DNA from: Streptomyces genisteinicus
GTDB lineage: Bacteria; Actinomycetota; Actinomycetes; Streptomycetales; Streptomycetaceae
Direction: 5' to 3'
DNA: 64,000 nt
Assembly: GCF_014489615.1 (NCBI RefSeq)
Contig: NZ_CP060825.1
Span: forward strand, 4,908,501-4,972,500
This document shows positions 8,113 through 16,620 of the stretch, one piece after another. The notes below the pieces were generated by a model. That model saw only the letters and a program-made list of their open reading frames with translations. It did not search any database and was not told where the DNA came from. The stretch's first letter is position 1; every line of letters begins with the position of its first letter. The position numbers and the translations under genes are program-made.

Positions 8113-8880
8113 GTGGCGGGAACCACGGCGGACACGGGAAGCGACTGGCGGGCCTGGCAGGAGAGCTGGGACCGCCAGCAGGAGTGGTACATGCCCGACC
8201 GCGAGGAGCGGTTCCGCGTCATGCTGGACATGGTCGAGGCCACCGTGGGCACGGCCCCCAGAGTGCTCGACCTCGCCTGCGGTACGGGCAGTATCACGGA
8301 CCGGCTCCTCACCCGCTTCCCCGACGCCACCAGCACGGGCGTGGACCTCGACCCCGCGCTGTTGACGATCGCCCGGGGCTACTTCTCCGGGGACGAGCGC
8401 GTCGCCTTCGTGACGGCCGACCTGACGGACCCCGGCTGGACCGACGCGCTCCCGCACCGGAGCTACGACGCGGTGCTCACCGCCACCGCGCTGCACTGGC
8501 TGCGCACCGGGCCGCTCGCCACGCTCTACGGGCAGCTCGCGGGCCTCGTCCGCGCGGACGGCGTCTTCATGAACGCCGACCGGATGAAGGACACGACCAC
8601 CCCGCGGATCAACGCCGCCGAGCGCGCCCACCGGCACGCCGGCATGGACCGGGCCCGGGCGGCCGGCGTGCTCGACTGGGCGGACTGGTGGGCCCTCGCC
8701 GCCGCCGACCCGGTGCTCGCCGCCCCGACCGCCGAGCGCTTCCGCATCTACGGCGAGCACGCCGACGGCGAGACGCCCTCGGCCCACTGGCACGCCGAGA
8801 CACTGCGCGCGGCCGGCTTCGGCGAGGCCCGCACGGTGTGGGCGTCGCCGAGCGACGCGCTGGTCCTGGCCGTCAGGTAG
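8113..8880 (+). CDS. Class I SAM-dependent methyltransferase
   Basis: A 255-residue Rossmann-fold methyltransferase. Motif I VLDLACGTGSIT is at about residues 50-61, the acidic residue of motif II is in GVDLDPALL, and the post-I region includes FVTADLTDP. ALHWL at about residue 129 is typical of small-molecule methyltransferases related to trans-aconitate methyltransferase. GTG at 8113 has GGGAGG 6 bases upstream. It is divergent from the CGNR gene, which may regulate it. The substrate is unknown. Confidence 0.87.
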   Translation: MAGTTADTGSDWRAWQESWDRQQEWYMPDREERFRVMLDMVEATVGTAPRVLDLACGTGSITDRLLTRFPDATSTGVDLDPALLTIARGYFSGDERVAFVTADLTDPGWTDALPHRSYDAVLTATALHWLRTGPLATLYGQLAGLVRADGVFMNADRMKDTTTPRINAAERAHRHAGMDRARAAGVLDWADWWALAAADPVLAAPTAERFRIYGEHADGETPSAHWHAETLRAAGFGEARTVWASPSDALVLAVR

Positions 8881-8886
8881 CCGTAC

Positions 8887-8929
8887 GCCACAGGGGCGGC
8901 ACGGGAGATCCCCGTACCGCCCCTGTGGC
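8887..8929. terminator. 19-bp hairpin between convergent genes
   Basis: Bases 8887-8905 and 8911-8929 pair with one mismatch around a 5-nt loop. It sits between the methyltransferase stop and the ABC transporter ATPase stop and can serve both. Confidence 0.8.
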
Positions 8930-8951
8930 ATGTCCTGCGCCGGCGACCGGC

Positions 8952-9713
8952 TCAGAGCACCTTGGAGAGGAACGCCTTGGTGCGTTCGTGCTGCGGGTCG
9001 GTCAGGACGTCGCGCGGGTTGCCGGACTCGACCACCACACCGCCGTCCATGAAGACCAGCGAGTCGCCGACCTCGCGGGCGAAGCCCATCTCGTGGGTCA
9101 CGACGATCATCGTCATGCCCTCCTCGGCCAGTCCGCGCATCACGTCGAGGACCTCGCCGACCAGCTCCGGGTCGAGGGCCGAGGTCGGCTCGTCGAAGAG
9201 CATCAGCTTCGGCTCCATCGCCAGCGCACGGGCGATGGCGACGCGCTGCTGCTGGCCGCCGGAGAGCTGGGAGGGGTAGTTCCCCGCCTTGTCGGCGAGC
9301 CCGACCCGGTCGAGCAGCCGCTCCGCCCGGGCGCGGGCGACGGCCTTGGTCTCGCCCTTGACCTGCATCGGGGCTTCCATGACGTTCGCGATCGCCGTCA
9401 TGTGCGGGAACAGGTTGAAGCGCTGGAAGACCATGCCGATGTCCCGGCGCTGCGCCGCGACCTCGCTGTCCTTCAGCTCGTAGAGCTTGTCGCCCTTCTG
9501 CCGGTAGCCGACCAGCCGGCCGTCGACCGACAGGCGGCCGGCGTTGATCTTCTCCAGGTGGTTGATGCACCGCAGGAAGGTGGACTTGCCGGAGCCGGAC
9601 GGGCCGACCAGGCAGAACACCTCCCGGGGGGCGACCTCCAGGTCGATGCCGCGCAGGATGTGCGCCGCGCCGAAGGACTTGTGGACGCCCTCGGCCTTCA
9701 CCATGGCGTTCAT
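8952..9713 (-). CDS. Amino-acid ABC transporter ATP-binding protein
   Basis: A 253-residue ATPase of the polar amino-acid uptake family. Walker A is GPSGSGKST (residues 37-45), the signature is LSGGQQQRVAIARAL, Walker B is LMLFDEPTSALD, and the switch His is in VVTHEMGFA. It powers the permease encoded just upstream; the ATG at 9713 overlaps the permease stop as ATGA, indicating translational coupling. It is the last gene of the importer operon, ending at the convergent hairpin. Confidence 0.95.
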   Translation of the reverse strand: MNAMVKAEGVHKSFGAAHILRGIDLEVAPREVFCLVGPSGSGKSTFLRCINHLEKINAGRLSVDGRLVGYRQKGDKLYELKDSEVAAQRRDIGMVFQRFNLFPHMTAIANVMEAPMQVKGETKAVARARAERLLDRVGLADKAGNYPSQLSGGQQQRVAIARALAMEPKLMLFDEPTSALDPELVGEVLDVMRGLAEEGMTMIVVTHEMGFAREVGDSLVFMDGGVVVESGNPRDVLTDPQHERTKAFLSKVL

Positions 9714-10672
9714 GACCACGCCCCTTCGCGCTTGCCGGTGACGTTCAGCAGGTTCGCCTTCACCCGCTGCCACGGGGTGGGCGGCAGCTGGCGCAGCGAC
9801 CCGCGGGCGTAGTGACGCTCGACGTAGTACTGGCCGACGCTGAACACGCTGGTCAGAGCCAGGTACCAGACCGAGGCCACGAGCAGCGTCTCCATGATCG
9901 CGAACGAGGTGGAGCCGATGTTCTGCGCGGCGCGCAGCAGTTCGGTGTACTGCACGGCCGACACCAGGGACGAGGTCTTCAGCAGGTTGATGAACTCGTT
10001 GCCGGTGGGCGGCACGATCACCCGCATCGCCTGCGGGAGGACGATGCGCCGCATGGTCTTGGAGTTGGACATGCCGAGCGCGTGCGAGGCCTCCGTCTGC
10101 CCCTCGTCCACCGACTGGATGCCGGCGCGGACGATCTCCGCCATGTAGGCGCCCTCGTTCAGGCCGAGACCCAGCAGGGCGACCATGAACGGGGTCATCA
10201 CGTCGACCATCTCGTCCTTGTAGAACCCAAGGTTGAGGATGGGGAAGATCAGCGCCAGGTTGAACCACAGCAGGAGCTGGACGTAGACCGGCGTCCCGCG
10301 GAAGAACCAGATGTAGAGCCACGCGACGGCGCCGGTGACCGGGTTCTTCGACAGCCTCATGACGGCGAAGAGGATGCCGAGCACCAGGCCGATCAGCATG
10401 GACAGCACGCTGATCAGCAGCGTGGCGCCCATGCCGCGGACGATCCGGTCGTCGAAGATCAGATCGCCGACCGTCCCCCAGTTCACGTCGCCCTGGGAGA
10501 ACGAGTAGATCAGCGTGCCCAGCAGGGCGACGACGATCACGGCGCTGACCCAGCGCCCCCAGTGGCGGACGGGAATCGCCTTGATCTGCTCAGGGGGTGT
10601 GTACGTCCCCTTGTCGACCGCCTGGCGGGCCGGGGGCCCGTCCGCGGGGGTCTTGTCGAACTTGTCAGTCAC
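9710..10672 (-). CDS. Amino-acid ABC transporter permease
   Basis: A 320-residue inner-membrane permease. A ~45-residue hydrophilic N-terminus is followed by transmembrane helices beginning near WVSAVIVVALLGTLIYSF. The permease-ATPase contact loop (EAA-type) contains EASHALGMSNSKTMRRIVLPQ, typical of the His/Glu/Gln (HAAT) family, in the stretch before NLLKTSSL. The gene lies 43 bp after the binding-protein gene. It is the only permease in the operon, so it probably works as a homodimer. Confidence 0.94.
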   Translation of the reverse strand: MTDKFDKTPADGPPARQAVDKGTYTPPEQIKAIPVRHWGRWVSAVIVVALLGTLIYSFSQGDVNWGTVGDLIFDDRIVRGMGATLLISVLSMLIGLVLGILFAVMRLSKNPVTGAVAWLYIWFFRGTPVYVQLLLWFNLALIFPILNLGFYKDEMVDVMTPFMVALLGLGLNEGAYMAEIVRAGIQSVDEGQTEASHALGMSNSKTMRRIVLPQAMRVIVPPTGNEFINLLKTSSLVSAVQYTELLRAAQNIGSTSFAIMETLLVASVWYLALTSVFSVGQYYVERHYARGSLRQLPPTPWQRVKANLLNVTGKREGAWS

Positions 10673-10715
10673 GATGACTGCCCTTCGGTGAACGCGTGAG
10701 GCGAGGGCACCGGGA

Positions 10716-11681
10716 TCACTTGCCGGCGTTGATGGTCGCCTCGGTCACGGCGCTGTTCGTGACGTCCCACTTCTCCAGGACCTTCTGGTACTCGCCGTTC
10801 TCGATGATCGCGTTCAGCGCGTCCTTGAGGGCGTCGCGCAACTGGGTGTTGTCCTTGTTGACGGCGATGCCGAACGGACCGGCGTCGGTCTGGCCGCCCG
10901 CGACCTCGAAGTCGTTGCCGCCACCCGCGGTCTTGGCGATGTGCGCGGCGACCGGGTAGTCGTTCAGGTCGGCCACGGCGCCGCCGGACTTCACCCGGGT
11001 CTGCGCCTCGGCGTCGGTGTCGAACGCCTCGATCGTCAGGGCGCCCTTGCCGTCCTTCTTGCAGGTCTCGGCCTGGGCCTTGAAGGTGTCGTGGTAGATG
11101 GTGCCGCGCTGCACGGCGACCTTCTTGCCGCACAGGTCGTCCAGCGACTTGATGTTGTCCGGGTTGCCCTTCTTGACCAGCAGGGAGACGCCCGAGGTGA
11201 AGTAGTCGACGAAGTCGACGCCGTCACCGGTCTTCTTCCCCGTGTCGTCCAGGCCCTCCTGGCGCGCCTTGGTGTCGCTCATGGCCGACATGACGACGTC
11301 CTGGCGGCCGGTGTTCAGCGAGGAGATGAGCCCGTCGAAGGTGCCGCTGGTGAAGACGAACTCGACGCCCAGCTCCTTGCCGAGGGCGGCGGCGATGTCG
11401 GGGTCGATGCCGACGATCTTGCCGCCCTCCTCGTACTCCATGGGCGCGTAGGCGGCGTCGGTGCCGACCTTGATCACGCCGGCCTTCTGGATGTTCTCGG
11501 GCAGCTTGTCGAACAGCGGCGCACCGGTTGCCTTGGTGCCCTCGCTCGTGGCGGTGTCCGAGCCGGAGTTGGTCTGGTCGCCACACGCGGTGAGGGTCAG
11601 GGCGCCGACGACCGCGATCGCGGCGACCGCGGTGATCCGGGACCTGGCGGCAGTGCTGCGACGGGTGGTGCTTGCGGTCAT
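10716..11681 (-). CDS. Amino-acid ABC transporter substrate-binding lipoprotein
   Basis: A 321-residue type 3 solute-binding protein for polar amino acids. The signal peptide ends in the lipobox LTAC with lipidated C33. The mature domain begins KAGVIKVGTDAAYAPMEY, has the hinge region GIDPDIAAALGKELG, and carries a Cys pair (LCGKK and ETCKK) that may form a disulfide. ATG at 11681 follows GGAGGA. The substrate class is inferred from the family; the exact amino acid is not evident. It is the first gene of the importer operon. Confidence 0.94.
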   Translation of the reverse strand: MTASTTRRSTAARSRITAVAAIAVVGALTLTACGDQTNSGSDTATSEGTKATGAPLFDKLPENIQKAGVIKVGTDAAYAPMEYEEGGKIVGIDPDIAAALGKELGVEFVFTSGTFDGLISSLNTGRQDVVMSAMSDTKARQEGLDDTGKKTGDGVDFVDYFTSGVSLLVKKGNPDNIKSLDDLCGKKVAVQRGTIYHDTFKAQAETCKKDGKGALTIEAFDTDAEAQTRVKSGGAVADLNDYPVAAHIAKTAGGGNDFEVAGGQTDAGPFGIAVNKDNTQLRDALKDALNAIIENGEYQKVLEKWDVTNSAVTEATINAGK

Positions 11682-12198
11682 GATCGGGGTCCTCCGGCGG
11701 TGTAGAGGGGACTACGGCGAGTCGTGCACTCACCTTCGAGTGTCGCGACCTTGTGTGTTTTCGGCATCTTGCCATTCGGACTAGCCCATTCAGGGGGCCG
11801 CGCATGTCAAAATCGGGTAACGGGTGATCCCCGAACATCGGCGACGGCAGGCCTGGACCGGACCATTCCCCGCGGCGCCTGCTTCTCGCCGGAAGATCTT
11901 TCGCCGGTGCGCCTTCTGTGTGGATTCCGCCGTACGGCGGGAGTTGACCCGGTTCTCTGCTATGAGCCGTGTCACCGCGAACGAAACGACTCGTGCGCGG
12001 TGCGGTCTGTCCGGTAAGAAGGATCCTTACACCCCTCATCCGGGGCTCAGGGCGCGTTGTGCGGCGCGCCCGCGCGTACGAGACACCCCCTGCCACGGCG
12101 GGCCAACCGCCTGACGCAGAGGTCGAACGCGAGTCCGCCCACCCCTCCTCAACCAGGAGTGGCTCACCCTCGACATGCAGACTTAAGGGGTCAACCCA
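11682..12198. other. Divergent regulatory region between amino-acid importer and malic enzyme
   Basis: A 517-bp gap without a gene. Bases 11745-11830 are relatively AT-rich. A TTGACA hexamer lies on the minus strand at 11810-11805, but I find no -10 at standard spacing from it. On the malic enzyme side the 10-bp palindrome AAGGATCCTT (12019-12028) is flanked by GTAAG and TTAC. Its length suggests regulated promoters for both operons. Confidence 0.45.
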
Positions 12199-13410
12199 AT
12201 GGCAGCGGAGATCGTCAATCCTCGCAGCGACAGCGCCACCACGGAGAGTGCCGACGAGCCCTTCGATCCGGCGTTCGCCCTGCACCGCGGCGGCAAGATG
12301 GCCATCCAGGCCACCGTGCCGGTGCGGGACAAGGACGACCTGTCCCTCGCGTACACACCCGGCGTCGCCAAGGTGTGCACCGCAATCGCCGAGCAGCCCG
12401 AACTCGTCCACGACTACACCTGGAAGTCCCAGGTCGTCGCCGTCGTGACGGACGGGACCGCGGTGCTCGGCCTCGGCGACATCGGCCCGGAGGCCTCCCT
12501 CCCGGTCATGGAGGGGAAAGCGATCCTCTTCAAGCAGTTCGGCGGCGTGGACGCGGTCCCGATCGCCCTCGCCACCACGGACACCGACGAGATCATCGAG
12601 ACCGTCGTCCGGCTCGCCCCCTCCTTCGGCGGCGTGAACCTGGAGGACATCTCGGCGCCCCGGTGCTTCGAGATCGAGCGCCGGCTCCAGGAGCGCCTCG
12701 ACATCCCCGTCTTCCACGACGACCAGCACGGCACCGCCGTGGTGACCCTCGCGGCCCTGCGCAACGCGGCCAAGCTGACCGGCCGGGGTCTGGGCGACCT
12801 CCGCGCCGTCATCTCCGGCTCGGGCGCGGCCGGCGTGGCCATCGCGAAGTTCCTGCTGGAGGCCGGCCTCGGCGATGTCGCCGTCACCGACCGCAAGGGT
12901 GTCGTCAGCCGGGACCGCGGCGACCTCACCGACGTGAAGCGGGAGATCGCCGGCCTCACCAACCGGGCCGGGCTGACCGGCTCGCTGGAGGACGCGCTCA
13001 GGGGCGCGGACGTGTTCATCGGCGTGTCCGGCGGCACCGTCCCGGAGGAGGCCGTCGCGACGATGGCGCCGGGGGCGTTCGTGTTCGCCATGGCCAACCC
13101 GAACCCGGAGGTCCACCCCGACGTCGCGCACCGCTACGCGGCGGTCGTGGCGACCGGGCGCTCGGACTATCCGAACCAGATCAACAACGTGCTCGCCTTC
13201 CCCGGCATCTTCGCCGGAGCCCTCCAGGTGCGGGCCTCCCGCATCACCGAGGGCATGAAGATCGCGGCGGCGAACGCGCTGGCGGACGTGGTCGGCGACG
13301 ACCTGTCGGCCGACTACGTGATCCCCTCGCCGTTCGACGAGCGCGTGGCTCCCGCGGTGACCGCCGCCGTGGCGGCGGCGGCGCGGGCGGAGGGCGTCGC
13401 GCGGCGCTGA
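12199..13410 (+). CDS. NAD(P)-dependent malic enzyme
   Basis: A 403-residue malic enzyme that converts malate to pyruvate and CO2 with NAD(P)H formation. The N-terminal domain holds SLAYTPGVAKVC and the metal/substrate segment VFHDDQHGTAVV; the cofactor domain has the Rossmann loop GSGAAGVAIA. ALATTDTDEIIETV and FAMANPNPEVHPD are also conserved in short bacterial malic enzymes lacking the PTA extension. ATG at 12199 follows AAGGGG 8 bases upstream. A 13-bp hairpin ends the unit. The cofactor preference cannot be decided by eye. Confidence 0.94.
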   Translation: MAAEIVNPRSDSATTESADEPFDPAFALHRGGKMAIQATVPVRDKDDLSLAYTPGVAKVCTAIAEQPELVHDYTWKSQVVAVVTDGTAVLGLGDIGPEASLPVMEGKAILFKQFGGVDAVPIALATTDTDEIIETVVRLAPSFGGVNLEDISAPRCFEIERRLQERLDIPVFHDDQHGTAVVTLAALRNAAKLTGRGLGDLRAVISGSGAAGVAIAKFLLEAGLGDVAVTDRKGVVSRDRGDLTDVKREIAGLTNRAGLTGSLEDALRGADVFIGVSGGTVPEEAVATMAPGAFVFAMANPNPEVHPDVAHRYAAVVATGRSDYPNQINNVLAFPGIFAGALQVRASRITEGMKIAAANALADVVGDDLSADYVIPSPFDERVAPAVTAAVAAAARAEGVARR

Positions 13411-13430
13411 GGCGTCGCCCGCAGATCCGC

Positions 13431-13479
13431 CCGACGGGCCGGTTCGCATCCCTGTGCGGGGGTGGGACCGGCCCGTCGG
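13431..13479 (+). terminator. 13-bp perfect hairpin after the malic enzyme gene
   Basis: Bases 13431-13443 pair with 13467-13479 around a 23-nt loop, 20 bp after the stop codon. No T-tract follows. Confidence 0.6.
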
Positions 13480-13577
13480 CGTTCGCGCACCGGCCCGGCG
13501 TCGGCGGCCCGGGGCCGGGGGAGGGTGTGCGGGGCGCGTCACAGGGGTGGGCGGTTCCGCGGGGACGGGAGGCGTCC

Positions 13578-13583
13578 TACGCT
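13578..13583 (+). promoter_or_regulatory. -10 element of a probable leaderless oxidoreductase mRNA
   Basis: TACGCT ends 7 bases before the ATG at 13591. No Shine-Dalgarno sequence is present, and the -10 overlaps the region just before an alternative ATG at 13585. Confidence 0.5.
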
Positions 13584-13590
13584 CATGGTC

Positions 13591-14556
13591 ATGTTCGCCG
13601 CCTACGCCGCACGCATCGACCGCGACCAGCCGTTGAACGGCCTCGAACTGGGCGAACGGCCCGCGCCCGGGAGGCGTCCGGGCTGGACGACCGTGAACGT
13701 CAGGGCCGCCTCCCTCAACCACCACGACCTGTGGTCGCTGCGGGGCGTCGGCCTGTCCGAGGACAAGCTGCCGATGATCCTGGGCTGCGACGCCGCGGGC
13801 GTCGACGAGGACGGCAACGAGGTCGTCCTCCACTCCGTCATCGGCCAGAGCGGCCACGGTGTCGGGCCCCGTGAGCCCCGCTCGATCCTCACCGAGCGCT
13901 ATCAGGGCACCTTCGCCGAACAGGTCAGCGTGCCCACCTGGAACGTGCTGCCCAAGCCGAAGGAGCTGACGTTCGAGGAGGCCGCCTGCCTGCCGACCGC
14001 CTGGCTCACCGCGTACCGCATGCTCTTCACCAACGCGGGGGTCCGCCCCGGCGACTCGGTGCTCGTCCAGGGCGCGGGCGGCGGTGTCGCGACCGCCGCG
14101 CTGGTGCTCGGCCGGGCCGCGGGCCTGCGGATGTACGCCACCAGCCGCGACGAGGCCAAGCGCCGGCGCGCCGTCGAACTGGGCGCCGAGGAGGCGTTCG
14201 AGCCGGGTGCCCGGCTGCCGCACCGTGTGGACGCCGTGATCGAGACCGTCGGGGCCGCCACCTGGTCCCACTCCGTCAAGTCGCTGCGCCCCGGGGGCAC
14301 GGTGGTCATCTCGGGCGCGACCAGTGGCGACCGGCCGTCGCACGCCGAGCTGACCCGCATCTTCTTCCTGGAGCTGAAGGTGGTCGGCTCCACCATGGGG
14401 TCGAAGGACGAGCTGGAGGACCTGCTGTCCTTCTGCGCCGTCACCGGTGTCCGCCCGGTGATCGACCAGGTGCTCCCGCTGGACCGGGCGCGCGAGGGCT
14501 TCGAGCGGATCGAGAAGGGCGACCTCTTCGGGAAGATCGTGCTGACGGGGTCCTGA
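13591..14556 (+). CDS. MDR-family NAD(P)H oxidoreductase (zinc-binding dehydrogenase superfamily)
   Basis: A 321-residue medium-chain dehydrogenase/reductase. The GroES-like N-terminal domain includes SLNHHDLW and LGCDAAGVDEDG. The Rossmann domain carries VLVQGAGGGVATAAL, with a Gly-rich cofactor loop, and ATSRDEAKRRRAVELGA. The four-Cys structural zinc lobe is not evident, so it may be nearer to zinc-independent quinone reductases. The open frame extends upstream to 13462, but ATG 13591 is preferred because of the -10 placement. The substrate is unknown. Confidence 0.85.
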   Translation: MFAAYAARIDRDQPLNGLELGERPAPGRRPGWTTVNVRAASLNHHDLWSLRGVGLSEDKLPMILGCDAAGVDEDGNEVVLHSVIGQSGHGVGPREPRSILTERYQGTFAEQVSVPTWNVLPKPKELTFEEAACLPTAWLTAYRMLFTNAGVRPGDSVLVQGAGGGVATAALVLGRAAGLRMYATSRDEAKRRRAVELGAEEAFEPGARLPHRVDAVIETVGAATWSHSVKSLRPGGTVVISGATSGDRPSHAELTRIFFLELKVVGSTMGSKDELEDLLSFCAVTGVRPVIDQVLPLDRAREGFERIEKGDLFGKIVLTGS

Positions 14557-14576
14557 CCGGGTCGGGGGCCCGGCCC

Positions 14577-14609
14577 GGTGCCGCCGCGCCCCCGGCGTGC
14601 GGCGGCACC
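14577..14609. terminator. 11-bp perfect hairpin between convergent genes
   Basis: Bases 14577-14587 pair with 14599-14609. It separates the oxidoreductase gene from the convergent PadR gene. Confidence 0.55.
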
Positions 14610-14618
14610 CGGACGGAG

Positions 14619-15590
14619 TCAGTCGCGGGGCGTGTTCAGCAGCGCCACGATGTGGGCCGCCGCCGTGGACAGGTGCCGTCGCGCCTCGCCCAGCTGCTCG
14701 GCACTCACGCCGCGGTCGCGCGCCGCGTCCCGTACGTCGTCGCGGAACCGGTCCAGCAGCCGCTCCAGGTCCCGCACCGGGTCCGCCGACGGCTCCGCGA
14801 CGGTGTCCTTCGCCCAGTCGGGATCGGTGGCGGCCGTGTCGGGCTTCCCGTGCGGCGGCCAGGCCGCCCCCCGGGCCAGCCCGCCGAGCTGGCCCGCCAG
14901 TTCGGACAGCCCGTCGCGCACGCCCGCGGGCCAGTCGCCGCGCGCGAAGTGGACCTGCACCTGGTCCTGCACCTGGCGGGCGATGCGCTGCATCTCGGAC
15001 CGGGCCTGCTCGCGGGCCTCCTCCGCCTGGCGCCGGGCCTGCCTGGCGTCCTCGCGGGCCCTCCGGGACTCGTCCTTCGCCCGCTGGGCCTGCTCCTTCC
15101 ACTCCTGGCGGGCGCGGCGCAGTTCCTCCTTCGCCGTCTGCCAGCCCTCGGCGTCGGGGACCGGGCCCGCGAAACCCTTGGCGCCGGCCGCGCCGCCGCG
15201 GCCGCGTGCCTCGCCGGCCGCCGCGCGCATCTCGCTGCGCAGCCTGCCCGCCGCGCCGCGCACGTCGTCACGGATCTCGGCCGCGAGCTCGGAGACGGAC
15301 TCGCGGATCTCCAGTTCGAGGTCGGCGAGTTCGGCACCGCGCCCGGCGAGTTCGGCGCGTCCGGCGTCGGTGATCGAGTAGACCTTGCGGCCGCCCTCGG
15401 TGGCGTGGGTGACCAGTCCCTCGGCCTCCAGCTTGGCCAGCCGGGGGTAGACCGTGCCGGCGCTCGGCGCGTAGAGGCCCTGGAAGCGCTCCTCCAGCAG
15501 GCGGATGATCTCGTAGCCGTGGCGCGGGGCCTCGTCGAGCAGCTTGAGCAGGTACAGCCGGAGCCGGCCGTGGGCGAAAACGGGGGGCAT
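14619..15590 (-). CDS. PadR-family transcriptional regulator with long helical tail
   Basis: A 323-residue repressor-type protein. The winged helix covers residues 1-85 (LRLYLLKLLDEAPRHGYEII, GTVYPRLAKLEAEGLV). Residues ~95-300 are much longer than a usual PadR C-terminal domain and are dominated by Ala/Arg/Glu heptad-like segments (RRARQEWKEQAQRAKDESRR), so a long coiled coil is likely. ATG at 15590 sits 1 base after the TGA of the DUF4097 gene, so the two are co-translated. The AT-rich repeat upstream of the operon is the likely self-binding site. Confidence 0.88.
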   Translation of the reverse strand: MPPVFAHGRLRLYLLKLLDEAPRHGYEIIRLLEERFQGLYAPSAGTVYPRLAKLEAEGLVTHATEGGRKVYSITDAGRAELAGRGAELADLELEIRESVSELAAEIRDDVRGAAGRLRSEMRAAAGEARGRGGAAGAKGFAGPVPDAEGWQTAKEELRRARQEWKEQAQRAKDESRRAREDARQARRQAEEAREQARSEMQRIARQVQDQVQVHFARGDWPAGVRDGLSELAGQLGGLARGAAWPPHGKPDTAATDPDWAKDTVAEPSADPVRDLERLLDRFRDDVRDAARDRGVSAEQLGEARRHLSTAAAHIVALLNTPRD

Positions 15591-15591
15591 G

Positions 15592-16452
15592 TCAGAGGGC
15601 CTTTCCGGTCGGAGCGTCGGCGTGCGTTTCGTCCTCGTCGGCCGGGGGCCTGCGCAGCAGCGCGATCGAGCCGGACACCGTGGTGGCCGAGAGGGTGCCG
15701 GTGCCCGCGCCGAGGGTGCCGGTGATCCGCTTGGCGCCCCACTGCCCGCGGACCCGCAGGTCCTCGAAGGCGTTGGAGACGGCGCCGCTGGCGGTGTTGG
15801 CCTCGACCGTGGCGTCGGCCGGGTGGGGGAGCCGGATGGCGACCTCGCCGGACACCGTGGTGAGCCGGATGTCGGCCGGCGCTCCCGCGGTGCCGATGTC
15901 GACGACCATGTCCCCGGTCACCGTCTCGGCCTTCACGGTGGGGCCGGCGCCGTCGACGACGGTGAGGTCCCCCGAGACGGAGTGGAAGCGCAGGGCGCCG
16001 GTCAGCGCCTGCGCCTCGAGGTTCCCCGAGACCGTCTCGGCGAGGACGGGGCCGGTGAGCCCGACGAGGGTGGTGTCCCCGCTGACGCCGCGCACCGAGG
16101 TGGTGCCCTGGACCCCGGAGACGACGGCCCCCGCCCCCACCACGCCGACCTCCACGGAGGCGCCGGCGGGGACGACGAGCGAGACGACCGCGCTGCGGTG
16201 CCGCTCCTTGGGGTCGAGCAGCTTGAGGAAACCCTGCCAGGGCAGGTCCTCGTACGCGACGGTCAGGGTGTCCCGGTCACGGGTGACGACGAGCGGCGGC
16301 CCCTCGATCTCCGAGACCTCCAGCCGGGCGGAACCCTCGTCGGTGCCGACGACGTTGACCGTGCCGTTGACGATCCGCACCTTGAGGGTGGTCACCGGGT
16401 CGTCGAAGCCGAGCTTCTGCGGCTCGGCGACTTCCCATGTCGTCTCTGTCAT
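15592..16452 (-). CDS. DUF4097 beta-strand-repeat protein
   Basis: A 286-residue protein of the DUF4097 (LiaG/adhesin-like) family. Repeated units of about 20 residues carrying VSG or VTG turns (TSVRGVSGDTTLVGLTG, LRFHSVSGDLTVVDGAG, LTTVSGEVAIRLP) predict a right-handed beta-helix or stacked strands. There is no signal peptide or membrane helix. It is the first gene of an operon with padR. In Bacillus the related family is linked to envelope stress; the role here is unknown. ATG at 16452 lies just downstream of the candidate PadR operator. Confidence 0.87.
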   Translation of the reverse strand: MTETTWEVAEPQKLGFDDPVTTLKVRIVNGTVNVVGTDEGSARLEVSEIEGPPLVVTRDRDTLTVAYEDLPWQGFLKLLDPKERHRSAVVSLVVPAGASVEVGVVGAGAVVSGVQGTTSVRGVSGDTTLVGLTGPVLAETVSGNLEAQALTGALRFHSVSGDLTVVDGAGPTVKAETVTGDMVVDIGTAGAPADIRLTTVSGEVAIRLPHPADATVEANTASGAVSNAFEDLRVRGQWGAKRITGTLGAGTGTLSATTVSGSIALLRRPPADEDETHADAPTGKAL

Positions 16453-16484
16453 GGTGCTGACCTCCCGGGGCCGCCACGACGCAA

Positions 16485-16518
16485 CATATCGCGTCTCCTG
16501 CGGACACGATATATCGCG
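16485..16518. promoter_or_regulatory. Candidate PadR operator with ATATCGCG repeats
   Basis: ATATCGCG occurs at 16486-16493 and again at 16511-16518 (25-bp period), and the second copy overlaps the perfect palindrome CGATATATCG (16507-16516). The AT-rich words stand out in >70% GC DNA and lie 33-66 bp before the DUF4097-padR start. Binding by the encoded PadR protein is an inference. Confidence 0.55.
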
Positions 16519-16607
16519 GACGGTCGATGTCAAGCGCCGCCCCCGGGGGTCCCGCGCCATGCGCACACCGGGCGTCGCGCGCCAGGCGGGATCTGCCGGA
16601 CAAGGCC

Positions 16608-16613
16608 TAGCGT
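16608..16613 (+). promoter_or_regulatory. -10 element of a probable leaderless transcript
   Basis: TAGCGT ends 7 bases before the ATG at 16621. GGAAGG in between is too close to the ATG to act as a normal Shine-Dalgarno sequence. Confidence 0.45.
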
Positions 16614-16620
16614 GGAAGGC

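Noticed and set aside
2474..8880. Possible terpenoid or other biosynthetic cluster built from the polyprenyl synthetase and methyltransferase genes
   Set aside because: They are 4.6 kb apart, separated by protease, superoxide dismutase and regulator genes with their own promoters and terminators.
11944..11966. TTGACC followed by TATGAG as a malic enzyme promoter
   Set aside because: The spacer is only 11 bp, too short for a standard -35/-10 pair.
11224..15102. 1292-codon open frame on the minus strand
   Set aside because: It runs across malic enzyme, the oxidoreductase and their intergenic gaps in a shifted frame; composition is Arg/Gly/His-rich and no motifs appear.
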